Below the pieces are notes generated by a model. It saw only the letters and a list, made by a program, of their open reading frames with translations. It was not told where the DNA came from and made no database searches. Shown here piece after piece: positions 36,003 through 45,261 of a stretch of 64,000 nt of DNA. Origin of the DNA: Candidatus Hydrogenedentota bacterium. Its GTDB lineage: Bacteria; Hydrogenedentota; Hydrogenedentia; Hydrogenedentales; JAEUWI01. The DNA lies in contig JAEUWI010000042.1 of NCBI GenBank assembly GCA_016791475.1, positions 1 through 64,000 on the forward strand, written 5' to 3'. Made by a program: the position numbers and the translations under genes. Position 1 is the stretch's first letter. Each line of letters begins with the position of its first letter.

Positions 36003-38762
36003 TCAAGCGACGTTTCTGGACGCGATCGACTCTTCAATCGTGCGGAAGAGGTGGGCGACTTCAAAGGGCTTGCGGAGCACCTGGCGGGTGGCGCCGCCAT
36101 AGCCGGCCACGTCTTCCACGTTGGCTGCGGCACCGACGAGCAGGATGACGGGAATTTCCGGGCGGCGTTTCTGAATCTCGTCGACCAGCGCCTGGGGCGC
36201 GTTGACCCCGGGGACGTTGCCGTCGAGCATCACGAGATCGACCCGGTGGGCAATGACCTCCGCGAGGGCTTCGAGTCCATCCGAGGCCGTACGCACCCGG
36301 TAGCCCCGGCTGCGCAGTGCTTCGGCCAGGACTTCTCGCAATTCAGAATCACTGTCCACAAGCAAGAGGCTGCCCTTGCTGTCCAGAGCGACCCGGGAAG
36401 CGGGCGGCGTAGCGGGCTCCGCCGGAAACGTCGAGGCGGGTTGGGGAGAAGGCTCCTGACGCATATTTTCATTGCGGGCTTGAAGGGCGGCTTCCACTTC
36501 GGGGGCGAGGCGAGGCTGAGCGCGCCGGGGCTCTACGCCTTGCTCGACCAAAGGATGCTGCGCAATCCCCGAGGAATTGCCACGGAGGCCATCGTCCGCG
36601 GTCGCAACGGGCGTTGTCCGTTCCGACGCCACGGGCAGCGTCAAGGTGCAGGTCGTGCCAGAGCCTTCCTGACTGTGCAGCGTGATGGTGCCACGGTGAG
36701 CGTCCACGATCCCGTGACAGACGGCCAGGCCCATCCCCGTGCCTTCATTGCCGCTGTGGGTCGTGAAGAAGGGCTCGAACACCTTGTCCATCACATCGGC
36801 TGGAATACCCTGGCCCGTGTCGATGAATTGAATGATCACGGCGGTGCGGTCCTGATTGGGCCGCACGCGGATCGTAAGCTTGTCGCCCTGGCGGGCCATG
36901 GCCTGCTCAGCATTCTTCAGGATGTTCTGAAACACCTGCTCCATCTGTACGCGGTCAAGCTGGACCGCGGGCAGATCGGGCGCGTAGTCTTCGACCAGTT
37001 GGATGCCTTCGTCTTCCAGGCGCTTCCGCACGCGATCAACCGTGGCCTGCAGCAACTGGCTGACGCGGCTGGGGGTAAGCTGGGGCGGGTTGGGCCGGGC
37101 AAACTGGAGGAGATCGCGCAGAATGCCGCTGGCGCGCTGGCTATGCTCGATAATGACCTCAAGGGCACGCTGGTCCTCCGGGCGCTGCGCGCTGCCCAGG
37201 AGCAACTGCGCCTTGCCGGATATGACGGCCAGGGGATTGTTGATTTCGTGGGCCGCACCCGCGGCCATTTTGCCGACGCTAATCAGGCGCTCGGTCTTGC
37301 GATCGTGGCGGTGGGTCAGTTCCTGCTTCCAAACCGCCGCGGCGAGGGATTCCGCTTCCTCGTTGGCGCCGCGTACGGCGTTGCAACGGGCAAGGGCCGT
37401 GCCGGCGGCCCGCATGAACCGCATCAGCGAATTGAGGAAGTTCTCCGAGAGCACGGGACCGCCCTGACCGCTTTGGAAAATGAGCTGGCCCACGCTTCGG
37501 TTGCTGTGGAACAGGGGCAGCGCCATGAAGCCATGGCGGTGGACCGCCGAGGCCGGCGCACGCCCGCTCGCATCGCGGGGACCGCCCAGGGCGGATATGA
37601 GTTCGTCGAGGGAGGCCGCCGCCAGGCCACCGTTCTCTTCGCGTAGTGGCACCACCTCCGGGGTTTCCGCCAGGCTGTGCCAGCGCAAGACGACCTGGGC
37701 TCCCGAACGCTCTTCCGTCAGGTAGCACAAGCCCGCGGGAATGGCGAAAGCCTGTCGCAACGCGTCGATGAGAAGCGTGAGCTGGCCGGTAGTGGAGAGG
37801 CCGGGTTCCAGGCGCTCATAGAGGTTGCAGAGCGCCTCGTAGTATTCCCGTTCCTGTCGCAGGCGGCCCACGTCTTCGCGCACATCGGAGCGCGACGCAC
37901 TCTCGCCCCGAGGCGCGGGGCGTACGGGCGCATCAAGCCGCTCCTCGGAGGAACTGCGCAGCATCTCGATTACATCGACGCGCTCAAGGCCAAGGCGCAT
38001 CCAGCGCTGCTCGTCCATCGCGGCCATGCGCTCCTGCGGGGGCGCTTCCAATTCGTCGCCATGGGCGAGAAAATTGGCCAGCGCCACAATCTCGATCAGT
38101 TGCACGGGATAGGGGGTATTGTCGAGGGTTCCGGGCGGATGGTGGTGAAGCCAGATCGCGGCGACCAGGGTCGAGGGCAATCCCCAACCTTCGGCGAGCC
38201 ATTTTCCCGCCACGGTATGGTCGGCGCCGAGCTCTCTTCGCTCCGCTTCCAGCGCATAGAGCCCCTGCTGGCGAACAAGCTCAAGCGCCCGTGTGTAACC
38301 GCGCACCACGACGCGATCAAGGGCCGGCTTCCCGATGTCATGCAGCAGGCCCGCCACATAGGCCAGGGCCTCGTAGCGGCTGTTTATCTTCCGGGCGATA
38401 TTGCGCGCATAGCGGGCGGTCGTGAAGGCGTGGGTCCAGAACCCCTTGAGATCGATCCCGTGACTGCGGGGTTCGTCGAAGAGGTTGGGCGCGATCTGGG
38501 CGAAGACCACTTCCGCAACGCGGGCGATGCCAAGACCGAGCATGTGATCTTCGAGCGGTGCGTGGGCACTCGCATGGTTTTCACTGATGGACGCGGCGCG
38601 CAGGGCCATCGACATCTCATCATCGAACGCGGCAATCGCCGCAAGCTCTTCCCAATGAACGGAACCGGCATCCAGAGACAGCAGAATCTCCCGTGCCAGG
38701 TGGGGCAGCACAGGTAGTTGCTGTAAAGAGCTAATCCTCTGTTTTACATCCGTGTTCGTCAT
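36003..38762 (-). CDS. Hybrid histidine kinase with N-terminal HDOD domain
   Basis: A 919-residue cytosolic hybrid sensor. An HDOD domain occupies residues 1-230, starting ISSLQQLPVLPHLAREIL and retaining the HD motif in GLLHDIGKP. A GAF-like domain follows (about 310-470), then HisKA with H505 in GAAHEINNPLAVISGKAQLLL and HATPase (about 600-720, ending GTGMGLAVCHGI). After a Pro/Ser/Thr-rich linker comes a C-terminal receiver (about 795-915) with D847 in VMLDGNVPG. No membrane segment is visible, so it senses a cytoplasmic signal. HDOD at the input end of a kinase is uncommon, and the partner regulator is not adjacent. Confidence 0.9.
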   Translation of the reverse strand: MTNTDVKQRISSLQQLPVLPHLAREILLSLDAGSVHWEELAAIAAFDDEMSMALRAASISENHASAHAPLEDHMLGLGIARVAEVVFAQIAPNLFDEPRSHGIDLKGFWTHAFTTARYARNIARKINSRYEALAYVAGLLHDIGKPALDRVVVRGYTRALELVRQQGLYALEAERRELGADHTVAGKWLAEGWGLPSTLVAAIWLHHHPPGTLDNTPYPVQLIEIVALANFLAHGDELEAPPQERMAAMDEQRWMRLGLERVDVIEMLRSSSEERLDAPVRPAPRGESASRSDVREDVGRLRQEREYYEALCNLYERLEPGLSTTGQLTLLIDALRQAFAIPAGLCYLTEERSGAQVVLRWHSLAETPEVVPLREENGGLAAASLDELISALGGPRDASGRAPASAVHRHGFMALPLFHSNRSVGQLIFQSGQGGPVLSENFLNSLMRFMRAAGTALARCNAVRGANEEAESLAAAVWKQELTHRHDRKTERLISVGKMAAGAAHEINNPLAVISGKAQLLLGSAQRPEDQRALEVIIEHSQRASGILRDLLQFARPNPPQLTPSRVSQLLQATVDRVRKRLEDEGIQLVEDYAPDLPAVQLDRVQMEQVFQNILKNAEQAMARQGDKLTIRVRPNQDRTAVIIQFIDTGQGIPADVMDKVFEPFFTTHSGNEGTGMGLAVCHGIVDAHRGTITLHSQEGSGTTCTLTLPVASERTTPVATADDGLRGNSSGIAQHPLVEQGVEPRRAQPRLAPEVEAALQARNENMRQEPSPQPASTFPAEPATPPASRVALDSKGSLLLVDSDSELREVLAEALRSRGYRVRTASDGLEALAEVIAHRVDLVMLDGNVPGVNAPQALVDEIQKRRPEIPVILLVGAAANVEDVAGYGGATRQVLRKPFEVAHLFRTIEESIASRNVA

Positions 38763-39035
38763 CTTTACCCGTAGGAGGTCGACGCCACATTCACTGTAAA
38801 GTCATTCAAATCGCAGGGTTCCCTGGGGGAAGTCACCCCGAAGCCCTGTCCCATGGGAGTACTATATCATGTAGATCCAAAATTGGCCAAACACAACATA
38901 TCCCGATTTTCCGCGAATTCCCAATCACACGCACCGGGGAGTCCCAAATCTTCCCGGCGTCGCTCCCTCCACGATCCTAACGGATAGTAGCAGTATCGGC
39001 CGCATAAGTGTCAAATTTCTGCCGCCTGCCCTGGA

Positions 39036-40253
39036 CTAGCCCGCCAGGTCGTGGTAGAGCCGGGCGCTCAACGCCACACGCGACGGTTCGCTCGACGTGC
39101 GCCATGCGTTCAGCAACGCCCTGACCTGAGGCCGACTTGCTCGCAGGCCCCACTTTATCCGCTCGTACAGCGCGGTATCGGATTCGGTCGACGCCACTTC
39201 GAGGAGCCGGATAATCACTTCCTCATCCTTGGGGGACACGGCGGCCAGTCCGTAGTAGATCGCATTATGCCGGACCAGCGCCGCCTCGTCGCGGCTCAGC
39301 TTTAACAGGGTATCCACCGCCCGGGGGTGCATGTGGGTCGCCGCCAGAACCCACCGTTCACCAATCAGGCGGGCCGCGAGCGCCCGGACACGAGGGTCCG
39401 AATCGGAAGCGCACCGTGAGAAAGCGGCCAGCACGCTCTCGGGAAGGATTGGAAGAACGTCATTGCGCTGAACGAATTCGAGTGCTGCGTTGCGCCCATC
39501 CGACGTGCCCGAGTCCAATTCCCTGAGTATTTCTGGGAGCCTGTCGCCGAATTTATCGAGAGCGCGGGCCCGGTTGCGATCGCGGACCCAGTCCTGCGCC
39601 TTGAGTTCCCGGTTCCAGAGCTTCCGAATGATCGCCAGCTTCTCACGGTCGACATCGCCCCCGTGCGCGGTGTAATCGTCAAGTATGGCCAGCGCCTCGC
39701 TGCGTTGATCGGCAATGGCCCATACCACCCGGCTGAGTTCGTCGCCATCTTCGGATGCGAGACTGAGCGCCGCCAGCGCCCGGAGCACGTTGGGCGGCAG
39801 GGGTCGCACGACGGACACGCCAAACCGAAGGGCGGCGCTTCTGGCCTCCGCAGCCCCCGCCTGTTCCTGGTCGATGTCCAGCGCGTGGTACATGATCTCC
39901 ACCGCGTTCCCGTCCTGCGTGGATTGACCTTCCACAAAGCGGCGACCCAGCCAACGGAGAAGCTCGGCGCGATCTCCCCTGTAGTGGCGAAAGCCCTGAC
40001 GAACCGTTGCGAAGACGCGCGATTTATCCGCTTCATCCCGATTCGGAGCGGCCCAGAGCGCCGCCAATTCCGCGGCGCCCTGAGCGCTATCGGGAAAGAA
40101 CCCTTCAAAGTTTGGCGGTAAATAGCGGTCTTCCGCGCACCAGGCAAGGTCCCTATCGGGATGGTCCGCCGCCCCGACCTGGCGCGGGGACACGAGGTAG
40201 AACGTGAAGTAACAGAGAAGGACCAGCCCGTGTGCGGCACCCGTTCGACGCAT
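39036..40253 (-). CDS. Secreted HEAT-like repeat protein
   Basis: A 405-residue protein with a Sec signal (residues 1-28, ending VGA-A). The mature part is helical and built of HEAT-like repeats; the clearest units are CASDSDPRVRALAARLIGE and RDEAALVRHNAIYYGLA. It probably serves as a periplasmic interaction scaffold; no enzymatic motif is seen. It is followed on the same strand by nothing close, and preceded at 40275 by a zinc-ribbon membrane protein 21 bp upstream, so the two probably form an operon. Confidence 0.75.
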   Translation of the reverse strand: MRRTGAAHGLVLLCYFTFYLVSPRQVGAADHPDRDLAWCAEDRYLPPNFEGFFPDSAQGAAELAALWAAPNRDEADKSRVFATVRQGFRHYRGDRAELLRWLGRRFVEGQSTQDGNAVEIMYHALDIDQEQAGAAEARSAALRFGVSVVRPLPPNVLRALAALSLASEDGDELSRVVWAIADQRSEALAILDDYTAHGGDVDREKLAIIRKLWNRELKAQDWVRDRNRARALDKFGDRLPEILRELDSGTSDGRNAALEFVQRNDVLPILPESVLAAFSRCASDSDPRVRALAARLIGERWVLAATHMHPRAVDTLLKLSRDEAALVRHNAIYYGLAAVSPKDEEVIIRLLEVASTESDTALYERIKWGLRASRPQVRALLNAWRTSSEPSRVALSARLYHDLAG

Positions 40254-40274
40254 CCTTCCCCTCCTTTGGCGCCC

Positions 40275-41324
40275 CTAAAGCGCTATGGCCGCGACGATAC
40301 CCTGCACCAGGCGGTGAATCACAAACGTGCAGGGCCAGAGCAGCAATGAACAAAGCAACCAGGAAAGACAGAAGCTGATGGCGCTTTCGAGGCGCAGCGG
40401 ATAGCGCTCCGCAATCATCATCAGTTTTATCATCAGCGCAATCGTCGCCGCGAGCCCCACCAGAATGCGGTAGAGCATCATAAACACCATGAAGTAGGTT
40501 GCGGCAAGCGTGACCAGTTCATTGAGAATGGTGAACACAACCGCGAGGTAGGCGACCGTCGGCCAGTTCTCCTCGATTCCCCCCTCGTAGGCCAGGCGGG
40601 ACCATGCCAGTGCGGCGTAGAGCGTTATCCCCTGGCCCAGGGTGCTGACGGCAATATTTACCCCCCGGACTACCCAGTGCCACGCCGTGGGCAGATCGGC
40701 CGCCTTCTCCATATCGGACATAAAGAGTGTGGCCATCCACCGCTCCACCGGAAGCACGTTGATGGCGACAAGCGCGACCGCGGCGACGACGGAGAGGGTG
40801 ATGATTTCCTTGCGCTTTCTTCTCTCTTTCTCTTCCGCCTCGGGGTGGGGCTGCTGGTGCATTTTGCGCGGGGGCGCGGGCCGATAGAGTTCGCGCCGGA
40901 GCCAGTCTTCCGGCTTTATATAATCCTTCTCCGCCTGGGTGTGGCAGATATGGCACACCACCCCGTCCGGGTGACGGTGCATGTCCCAGTCTCCGCGAAA
41001 CTCGCGCTGACACCGGGCGCAGCGCGCCTCGGCGTCCGGGGTGCGGACCGCCTCGCGCACTCGCCCCTCCCATGCGCGCTGAACAGGCGGGGGCGACGCT
41101 TCCTCCGCAACACCCGAGGGACTTTCAAAGGCGTGGGTCGTGCTGAACTCCCCTCCATTGTCCCCGGGGAGACCTCCGACCACGGGGCTGAACTCTTCGG
41201 CCTTGTAGTCACCACCGCCGGAGCGAAGGGGCTGACCGCAGGCGAGGCAACAGGGTACCTCGCCGAATCCGAATCCATCGATGTTGTTTCGCTGCCCGCA
41301 TGAGCAAATAATTGATCGCCCCAT
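40275..41324 (-). CDS. Zinc-ribbon membrane protein
   Basis: A 349-residue protein with two cysteine-rich zinc-finger-like modules before the membrane part: CSCG...CCLACG at about residues 6-35, and CARCQREF...CHIC at about residues 95-122. A basic stretch of Lys/Arg (about residues 155-165) precedes about five membrane helices in the C-terminal half. Related predicted proteins are uncharacterised. The start ATG at 41324 has AGAGG 4-5 nt upstream; a GTG at 41336 in frame is the alternative. It diverges from rsgA. Confidence 0.75.
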   Translation of the reverse strand: MGRSIICSCGQRNNIDGFGFGEVPCCLACGQPLRSGGGDYKAEEFSPVVGGLPGDNGGEFSTTHAFESPSGVAEEASPPPVQRAWEGRVREAVRTPDAEARCARCQREFRGDWDMHRHPDGVVCHICHTQAEKDYIKPEDWLRRELYRPAPPRKMHQQPHPEAEEKERRKRKEIITLSVVAAVALVAINVLPVERWMATLFMSDMEKAADLPTAWHWVVRGVNIAVSTLGQGITLYAALAWSRLAYEGGIEENWPTVAYLAVVFTILNELVTLAATYFMVFMMLYRILVGLAATIALMIKLMMIAERYPLRLESAISFCLSWLLCSLLLWPCTFVIHRLVQGIVAAIAL

Positions 41325-41462
41325 GATGCCTCTCACTGGTTGAGTGCCCTGTTTAGCCCTCTTCTACGCCAATCCCCGTGCGAAACGCAAACCGGATGCG
41401 CATATCCGGATACAATCAGGGGGGAACATGCATTCAACCTCACCCCTTCGGGAGATCGAGAA

Positions 41463-42536
41463 GTGGAAGAATCACTGGCGTCTCTGGGCTTCCTGCCCTG
41501 CTTCCAGACGGCCATGGAAGAACACGGCTGGGCCCATCTTGAACCCGGTCGGGTGGTCGAGGCTCACCTGGAAAAATACCTCGTGCGCAGCGCGCAGGGC
41601 CTCCACAAAGCCGAAATATCCGGAAAACTGCGGTTTTCACTCGACGAGCGCTCCGATTTCCCCACCGTGGGGGATTGGGTGGCCATCGCAGTTTTCGATG
41701 ATGGCACGGCGGTGGTCCACCAGCTCCTGCCGCGAAAGACCGCGCTCTGTCGGCGCGCCGCGGCCCATCAGTCGACCCGGCAAGTCATCGGCGCAAACAT
41801 CGATGTAGCCCTTATTGTCCAGGCTGTCGAACGCGACTTTAACCTGAACCGTCTGGAGCGCTATCTGGCTGCTGCGCACGGCGGCGGCATCGAGCCTGTG
41901 GTGGTCTTGAGCAAGTGCGACTTGATGGCGCCGGAAGAAGTGGAGGCCCAAACCGCAAGAATCGAGTCGAGACACCCCGGCCAGCGGGTACTCCACACCA
42001 GCAGCATGGAAGCCGGCGGACTGGAAGCGCTCAGGACCTTTCTGGAAGACGGCAAGACCTATTGTGTGCTCGGTTCTTCCGGCGTGGGCAAGTCCACGCT
42101 GATCAACGGGCTCCTCGGAGAGGAATTGTTGGATACCCAGGAACTGAGCGATTGGAATCAGCGGGGCAAGCACACGACGACCCACCGCGCCCTTTTTCTG
42201 GTTCCATCCGGCGGCATTCTCATCGACACACCGGGCATGCGGGAATTGGGGCTGGCGGACGGCGAAGGAGGACTCGACCGGACATTCGCCGACATTGTCG
42301 CCCTCGCGGAGAACTGCCGATTCAGCGACTGCAGCCACGGCGACGAACCCGGCTGCGCCGTCGTCGCGGCACTGGAATCCGGGGAACTGGACCCGGAAAA
42401 ACTGGAGAACTACGAAAAGATTCGCCGGGAAGCCGCGCACTATGAAGCATCGGCCGCGGAGAAGCGCAAGAAGGACCGCAACTTCGGTAAGCTCGTCAAA
42501 CGCATCAAGAAGGAGAAGTATGGGAAGCACTTCTGA
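41463..42536 (+). CDS. rsgA: Small-ribosomal-subunit biogenesis GTPase RsgA
   Basis: A 357-residue circularly permuted GTPase that assists late maturation of the 30S subunit. An N-terminal OB-like fold is followed by G4 SKCDL, then G1 LGSSGVGKSTLIN and G3 DTPGMRELGL. The C-terminal zinc site is CRFSDCSHGDEPGC and the chain ends in a Lys-rich tail. The start is a GTG at 41463, with GGGAGA at 41450-41455 and 7 nt spacing; frame sequence further upstream is not RsgA-like. It converges with the acyltransferase gene. Confidence 0.93.
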   Translation: MEESLASLGFLPCFQTAMEEHGWAHLEPGRVVEAHLEKYLVRSAQGLHKAEISGKLRFSLDERSDFPTVGDWVAIAVFDDGTAVVHQLLPRKTALCRRAAAHQSTRQVIGANIDVALIVQAVERDFNLNRLERYLAAAHGGGIEPVVVLSKCDLMAPEEVEAQTARIESRHPGQRVLHTSSMEAGGLEALRTFLEDGKTYCVLGSSGVGKSTLINGLLGEELLDTQELSDWNQRGKHTTTHRALFLVPSGGILIDTPGMRELGLADGEGGLDRTFADIVALAENCRFSDCSHGDEPGCAVVAALESGELDPEKLENYEKIRREAAHYEASAAEKRKKDRNFGKLVKRIKKEKYGKHF

Positions 42537-42569
42537 GGCGCGCGCGATACACTCGCAATTCGACGGAAG

Positions 42570-43190
42570 TTATTTCCCGGTCGGCTCCTCAGACGGTGGC
42601 TCTTCGGTTGGCGAATCAAACCCGTAGAGCGCCAGCAGATCGGCATGGCGCTTCAACGCGCTGCCACTGGAGGAACCGTCCCGATGGCCAATCAACTGGG
42701 CGCTGGGCGCCCCGGCCCAAATTTCCCCCGGTCCCACGTCCTTCTTGATAATACTGCGGGGCACGATGACGGCCCCGTCACCCATGGTAACCCCGGGCAT
42801 GATATAGCTGTGGGCACCGATGAAGCAGTTCTTCCCGATGCGTATCGGAGCCGTCTGGTGCGGTGTCAGGCGCCAATGAACGTCCGTACCGTGAAAGGTG
42901 TGGTTCATGTCGCGCAATACGGCGTAGGCCTCCACCGAGGTACCATCACCGATCTCTACGTATTCATTGCCGGCGACCAGCACATGGTCTCCCAGCGTGA
43001 CGTCGTTGCCCAGCACGATCTTGCCGAGCCTGTGGGTGCGCAGAAGCACGTTGTTACCCAGTATCACGCGATCACCCAGTTCCACATGACCTTTGATTTC
43101 AAGATAAGTGGCGAGAAACTGACAGTCCTTCCCCACCTTTTCAAACTGCTTCGCGAAGTTGCGCGCGCGTAGGCTTTGCATAATTCCCAT
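42570..43190 (-). CDS. Hexapeptide-repeat acyltransferase (LbetaH, WbbJ/maltose-acetyltransferase-like)
   Basis: A 206-residue left-handed beta-helix acyltransferase. About eight hexapeptide turns run from residue 30 to 165 (VELGDRVILGNNVLL, IVLGNDVTLGDHVLV, IRIGKNCFIGAHSYIMPGVTMGDGAVIVPRS). The loop with DMNHTFHGTD contains a candidate catalytic His. It probably acetylates a sugar or lipid-linked substrate from acetyl-CoA. The ATG at 43190 has AAGGAA 8 nt upstream. It diverges from the radical-SAM-like gene across a 385-bp spacer, so an operator there could act on both. Confidence 0.85.
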   Translation of the reverse strand: MGIMQSLRARNFAKQFEKVGKDCQFLATYLEIKGHVELGDRVILGNNVLLRTHRLGKIVLGNDVTLGDHVLVAGNEYVEIGDGTSVEAYAVLRDMNHTFHGTDVHWRLTPHQTAPIRIGKNCFIGAHSYIMPGVTMGDGAVIVPRSIIKKDVGPGEIWAGAPSAQLIGHRDGSSSGSALKRHADLLALYGFDSPTEEPPSEEPTGK

Positions 43191-43434
43191 TACGTAGATT
43201 CCTTCAATGCCATTTTACCGGTCCACCACACCGTGGCACAATGCCCAAAGCCTTGTCACCACTTGTGGGCGCGAGTTCTCCCGCAAATGCCGTATCAAAT
43301 CACTACACCCGCTTCCACTTTCTACCAAATCCCCAGTTTTCACCCTGAGACTATTCACCCGCCTTGAATTGCGCAAAGTGTTTTGTGGCAAGGACTAAGA
43401 TATGTCTGCCGCCCCGAAGAAGCCAAAAAATGGT

Positions 43435-43448
43435 GTACATTTTTGTAC
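43435..43448. promoter_or_regulatory. GTACA-N4-TGTAC operator-like inverted repeat
   Basis: GTACATTTTTGTAC has perfect 5-bp arms and a TTTT centre. It directly abuts the -35 hexamer that begins at 43449, the position of an activator or repressor site. Confidence 0.65.
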
Positions 43449-43477
43449 TTGCACAGTTTTTGTATACGTGCTAGTAT
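43449..43477 (+). promoter_or_regulatory. Sigma-70 promoter of the radical-SAM-like / ketosynthase / kinase operon
   Basis: TTGCAC (43449-43454) and TAGTAT (43472-43477) are separated by 17 bp. Transcription would begin about 90 nt before the ATG at 43576. Confidence 0.65.
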
Positions 43478-43575
43478 GTTGCTCAATATATAGCGTCACT
43501 TTATCTTCGTTTGGTCTACATATTGTGTATGGCACGGCTCGCCTACGGGAAGAGCCTGGGACGAAACAATTATCC

Positions 43576-45255
43576 ATGGGTAGTCGAATCCACCTATATG
43601 CGCTTCCGGGATTGCCCATTCACGTGGACGATCTCATGCCGCAGCCCATGCTGGCGCGGTGCAGCGGCACCCTTGTCGCCCAGGGCCATTCGGTACTGAT
43701 TATCGACGAAGGGTCCGTGGACTGCCTCGACGCCGCCTGCTGCCCCGCCCTGAACCATGCCCTGGCCGATCACCTGGACCACGTGGAAGGCCGCCTCGAA
43801 GGCTGGGCCGGCAGATTTTCGTCGCGAGAACGCCACCTGCGACGTGCCGTGGACAGGTTTCGTGGCGAACGCGTCGCCCGCGTCATCGCCCGACACGCGG
43901 CAGCGCCTCCCGACCTGGCCCTGATCCAGATTCATCGCCCGAAGGACGTGGCCGATGCCCGCCTCCTCGCGCAAGGGCTCAAGGAGCGCCATCCCGGCCT
44001 TGTTGTGGCGGTCGCGGGTGAATTTGTAGAGAATTTTGCACGGCTGCTCCTTCACGGCAGCGCCGAATTTGACGCCGCCTGCCTGGAGTCCCCCGAATCC
44101 GTGCTCACCGGTCTTGCCCGAAGTCTTGCCGCGCGGGAGCAGTGGGCCTCTGTTTCCGGCCTGCTGTTTCGGGATGGCGCCCGTCTGGTGGAAGGCGCGG
44201 GCGGCGCGCTCCAAATCGATCCGCGCTTTTCCTCCGCGGACTACCATCCGGCCCGGTATCCCGGCCTGCTGGACGGCGGCAAGATCAAGCTCTTCACACT
44301 GCCCCAGACCACGGGCCACGCCCACCGCGGGCATTACCGCGGGGGCTCCCCGCCGCGCAAGCGCGTGGTGCGAGAGTGCCGCCAGTTGCGATCGGACCTT
44401 GAGCAACTGCACCGCCTCTACGGGGCGGAGATCTTCCACGTCAGTGGAAGCCACACACCGGCCGAAATGGTGCAGGGCTTCGCATCGGAGTGCCTGGGCC
44501 TTCCCTTTTCCATTCGCTACAGCCGCGATGCCCACGTACACGAACTGGGCGCGGACGCGGTCCACGCCTTGAGCGTTTCAGGTTGCGAGGCCGTGGGATT
44601 GACCCTTCTTACGGGCAGCCAGTGGACACTGTCGGACTACTACGGCGAAAACTGGACCATCAGCGAAGCGGAGACCTGCCTGCGGCACATTCGTTCCCAT
44701 GGGCTGTACGTCCACACGACTTTTACCTTCCCCTGCCCGGTGGACGACTACCACACCCGCGCGGAGACCTTCCGAATCGTCCGCCGGAACCGTCCGGATG
44801 GAATTCGGTTGAGCCTTCCGACGCTGGCGCCCGGGAGCGCCTGGTTTCAACATGCCAGTGAGTTTAATTTCGACCTTTCGCTTAAGAAACTCGAGGCCTG
44901 GGTCTGCAATCCCCCCTTCACCGCGAACCTGCGGGATGAGGCGGCCAGCCTCCCATTCCAGATCGGCTCGCTCCGGGCAACCGGTGTGGCGGGACGCTGC
45001 GCCGAGGCGTCCGCGGAGCTGGCGGAACTGGAGATCGCGGAAGTCGCCGGTGCGGCCGTCGCCCTTATGGCCCGGGTATCGGGATACGCCGGTCATGAAT
45101 CCGAGTATACGCGCACGCTCGAAGACGCGGCGCTCCGCCTGGATCTCGGCCACCTGCGCGAGGCCATCGAACTATTCAACGTCCGGGCGACCGCCTCGAT
45201 CAATACCATCGACCTGTTCCCGGCGGTTCCGGTCAAGAAAGTTGTGGGGAATTAG
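43576..45255 (+). CDS. B12-binding/radical-SAM-like protein lacking the cluster cysteines
   Basis: A protein of 559 residues laid out like B12-dependent radical SAM enzymes (BchE/HpnR style). A Rossmann-like N-terminal domain (LVAQGHSVLIIDEG; ADARLLAQGLKERHPGLVVAV) is followed by a hinge (VSGLLFRDGARLVEG) and a TIM-barrel-like part: LRSDLEQLHRLYGAEIFHVSG, GCEAVGLTLLTGS, RSHGLYVHTTFTFPCP and LAPGSAWFQHA. The place of CxxxCxxC (about 44290-44370) reads TLPQTTGHAHRGHY and has no cysteine, so it cannot bind the SAM cluster in the usual way. The B12 motif DxHxxG is also absent. It is probably non-catalytic or remodelled. The start is uncertain: ATG 43576 follows the promoter but has only a weak ribosome binding site. 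Confidence 0.7.
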   Translation: MGSRIHLYALPGLPIHVDDLMPQPMLARCSGTLVAQGHSVLIIDEGSVDCLDAACCPALNHALADHLDHVEGRLEGWAGRFSSRERHLRRAVDRFRGERVARVIARHAAAPPDLALIQIHRPKDVADARLLAQGLKERHPGLVVAVAGEFVENFARLLLHGSAEFDAACLESPESVLTGLARSLAAREQWASVSGLLFRDGARLVEGAGGALQIDPRFSSADYHPARYPGLLDGGKIKLFTLPQTTGHAHRGHYRGGSPPRKRVVRECRQLRSDLEQLHRLYGAEIFHVSGSHTPAEMVQGFASECLGLPFSIRYSRDAHVHELGADAVHALSVSGCEAVGLTLLTGSQWTLSDYYGENWTISEAETCLRHIRSHGLYVHTTFTFPCPVDDYHTRAETFRIVRRNRPDGIRLSLPTLAPGSAWFQHASEFNFDLSLKKLEAWVCNPPFTANLRDEAASLPFQIGSLRATGVAGRCAEASAELAELEIAEVAGAAVALMARVSGYAGHESEYTRTLEDAALRLDLGHLREAIELFNVRATASINTIDLFPAVPVKKVVGN

Positions 45256-45261
45256 CGAACT

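Larger units (their letters stand above)
43191..43575. other. AT-rich divergent regulatory spacer
   Basis: No gene is supported. The spacer is notably AT-richer than its surroundings. It contains a perfect GTACA-N4-TGTAC inverted repeat and a sigma-70 promoter, so it controls the operon that begins at 43576 and possibly the divergent acyltransferase. An in-frame ATG at 43402 would place promoter elements inside the coding region and is not used. Confidence 0.7.

Noticed and set aside
43402-43575. Upstream extension of the radical-SAM-like protein from an ATG at 43402
   Set aside because: It would code through the GTACA repeat and the TTGCAC/TAGTAT promoter in an AT-rich segment, and adds residues with no similarity to the family.
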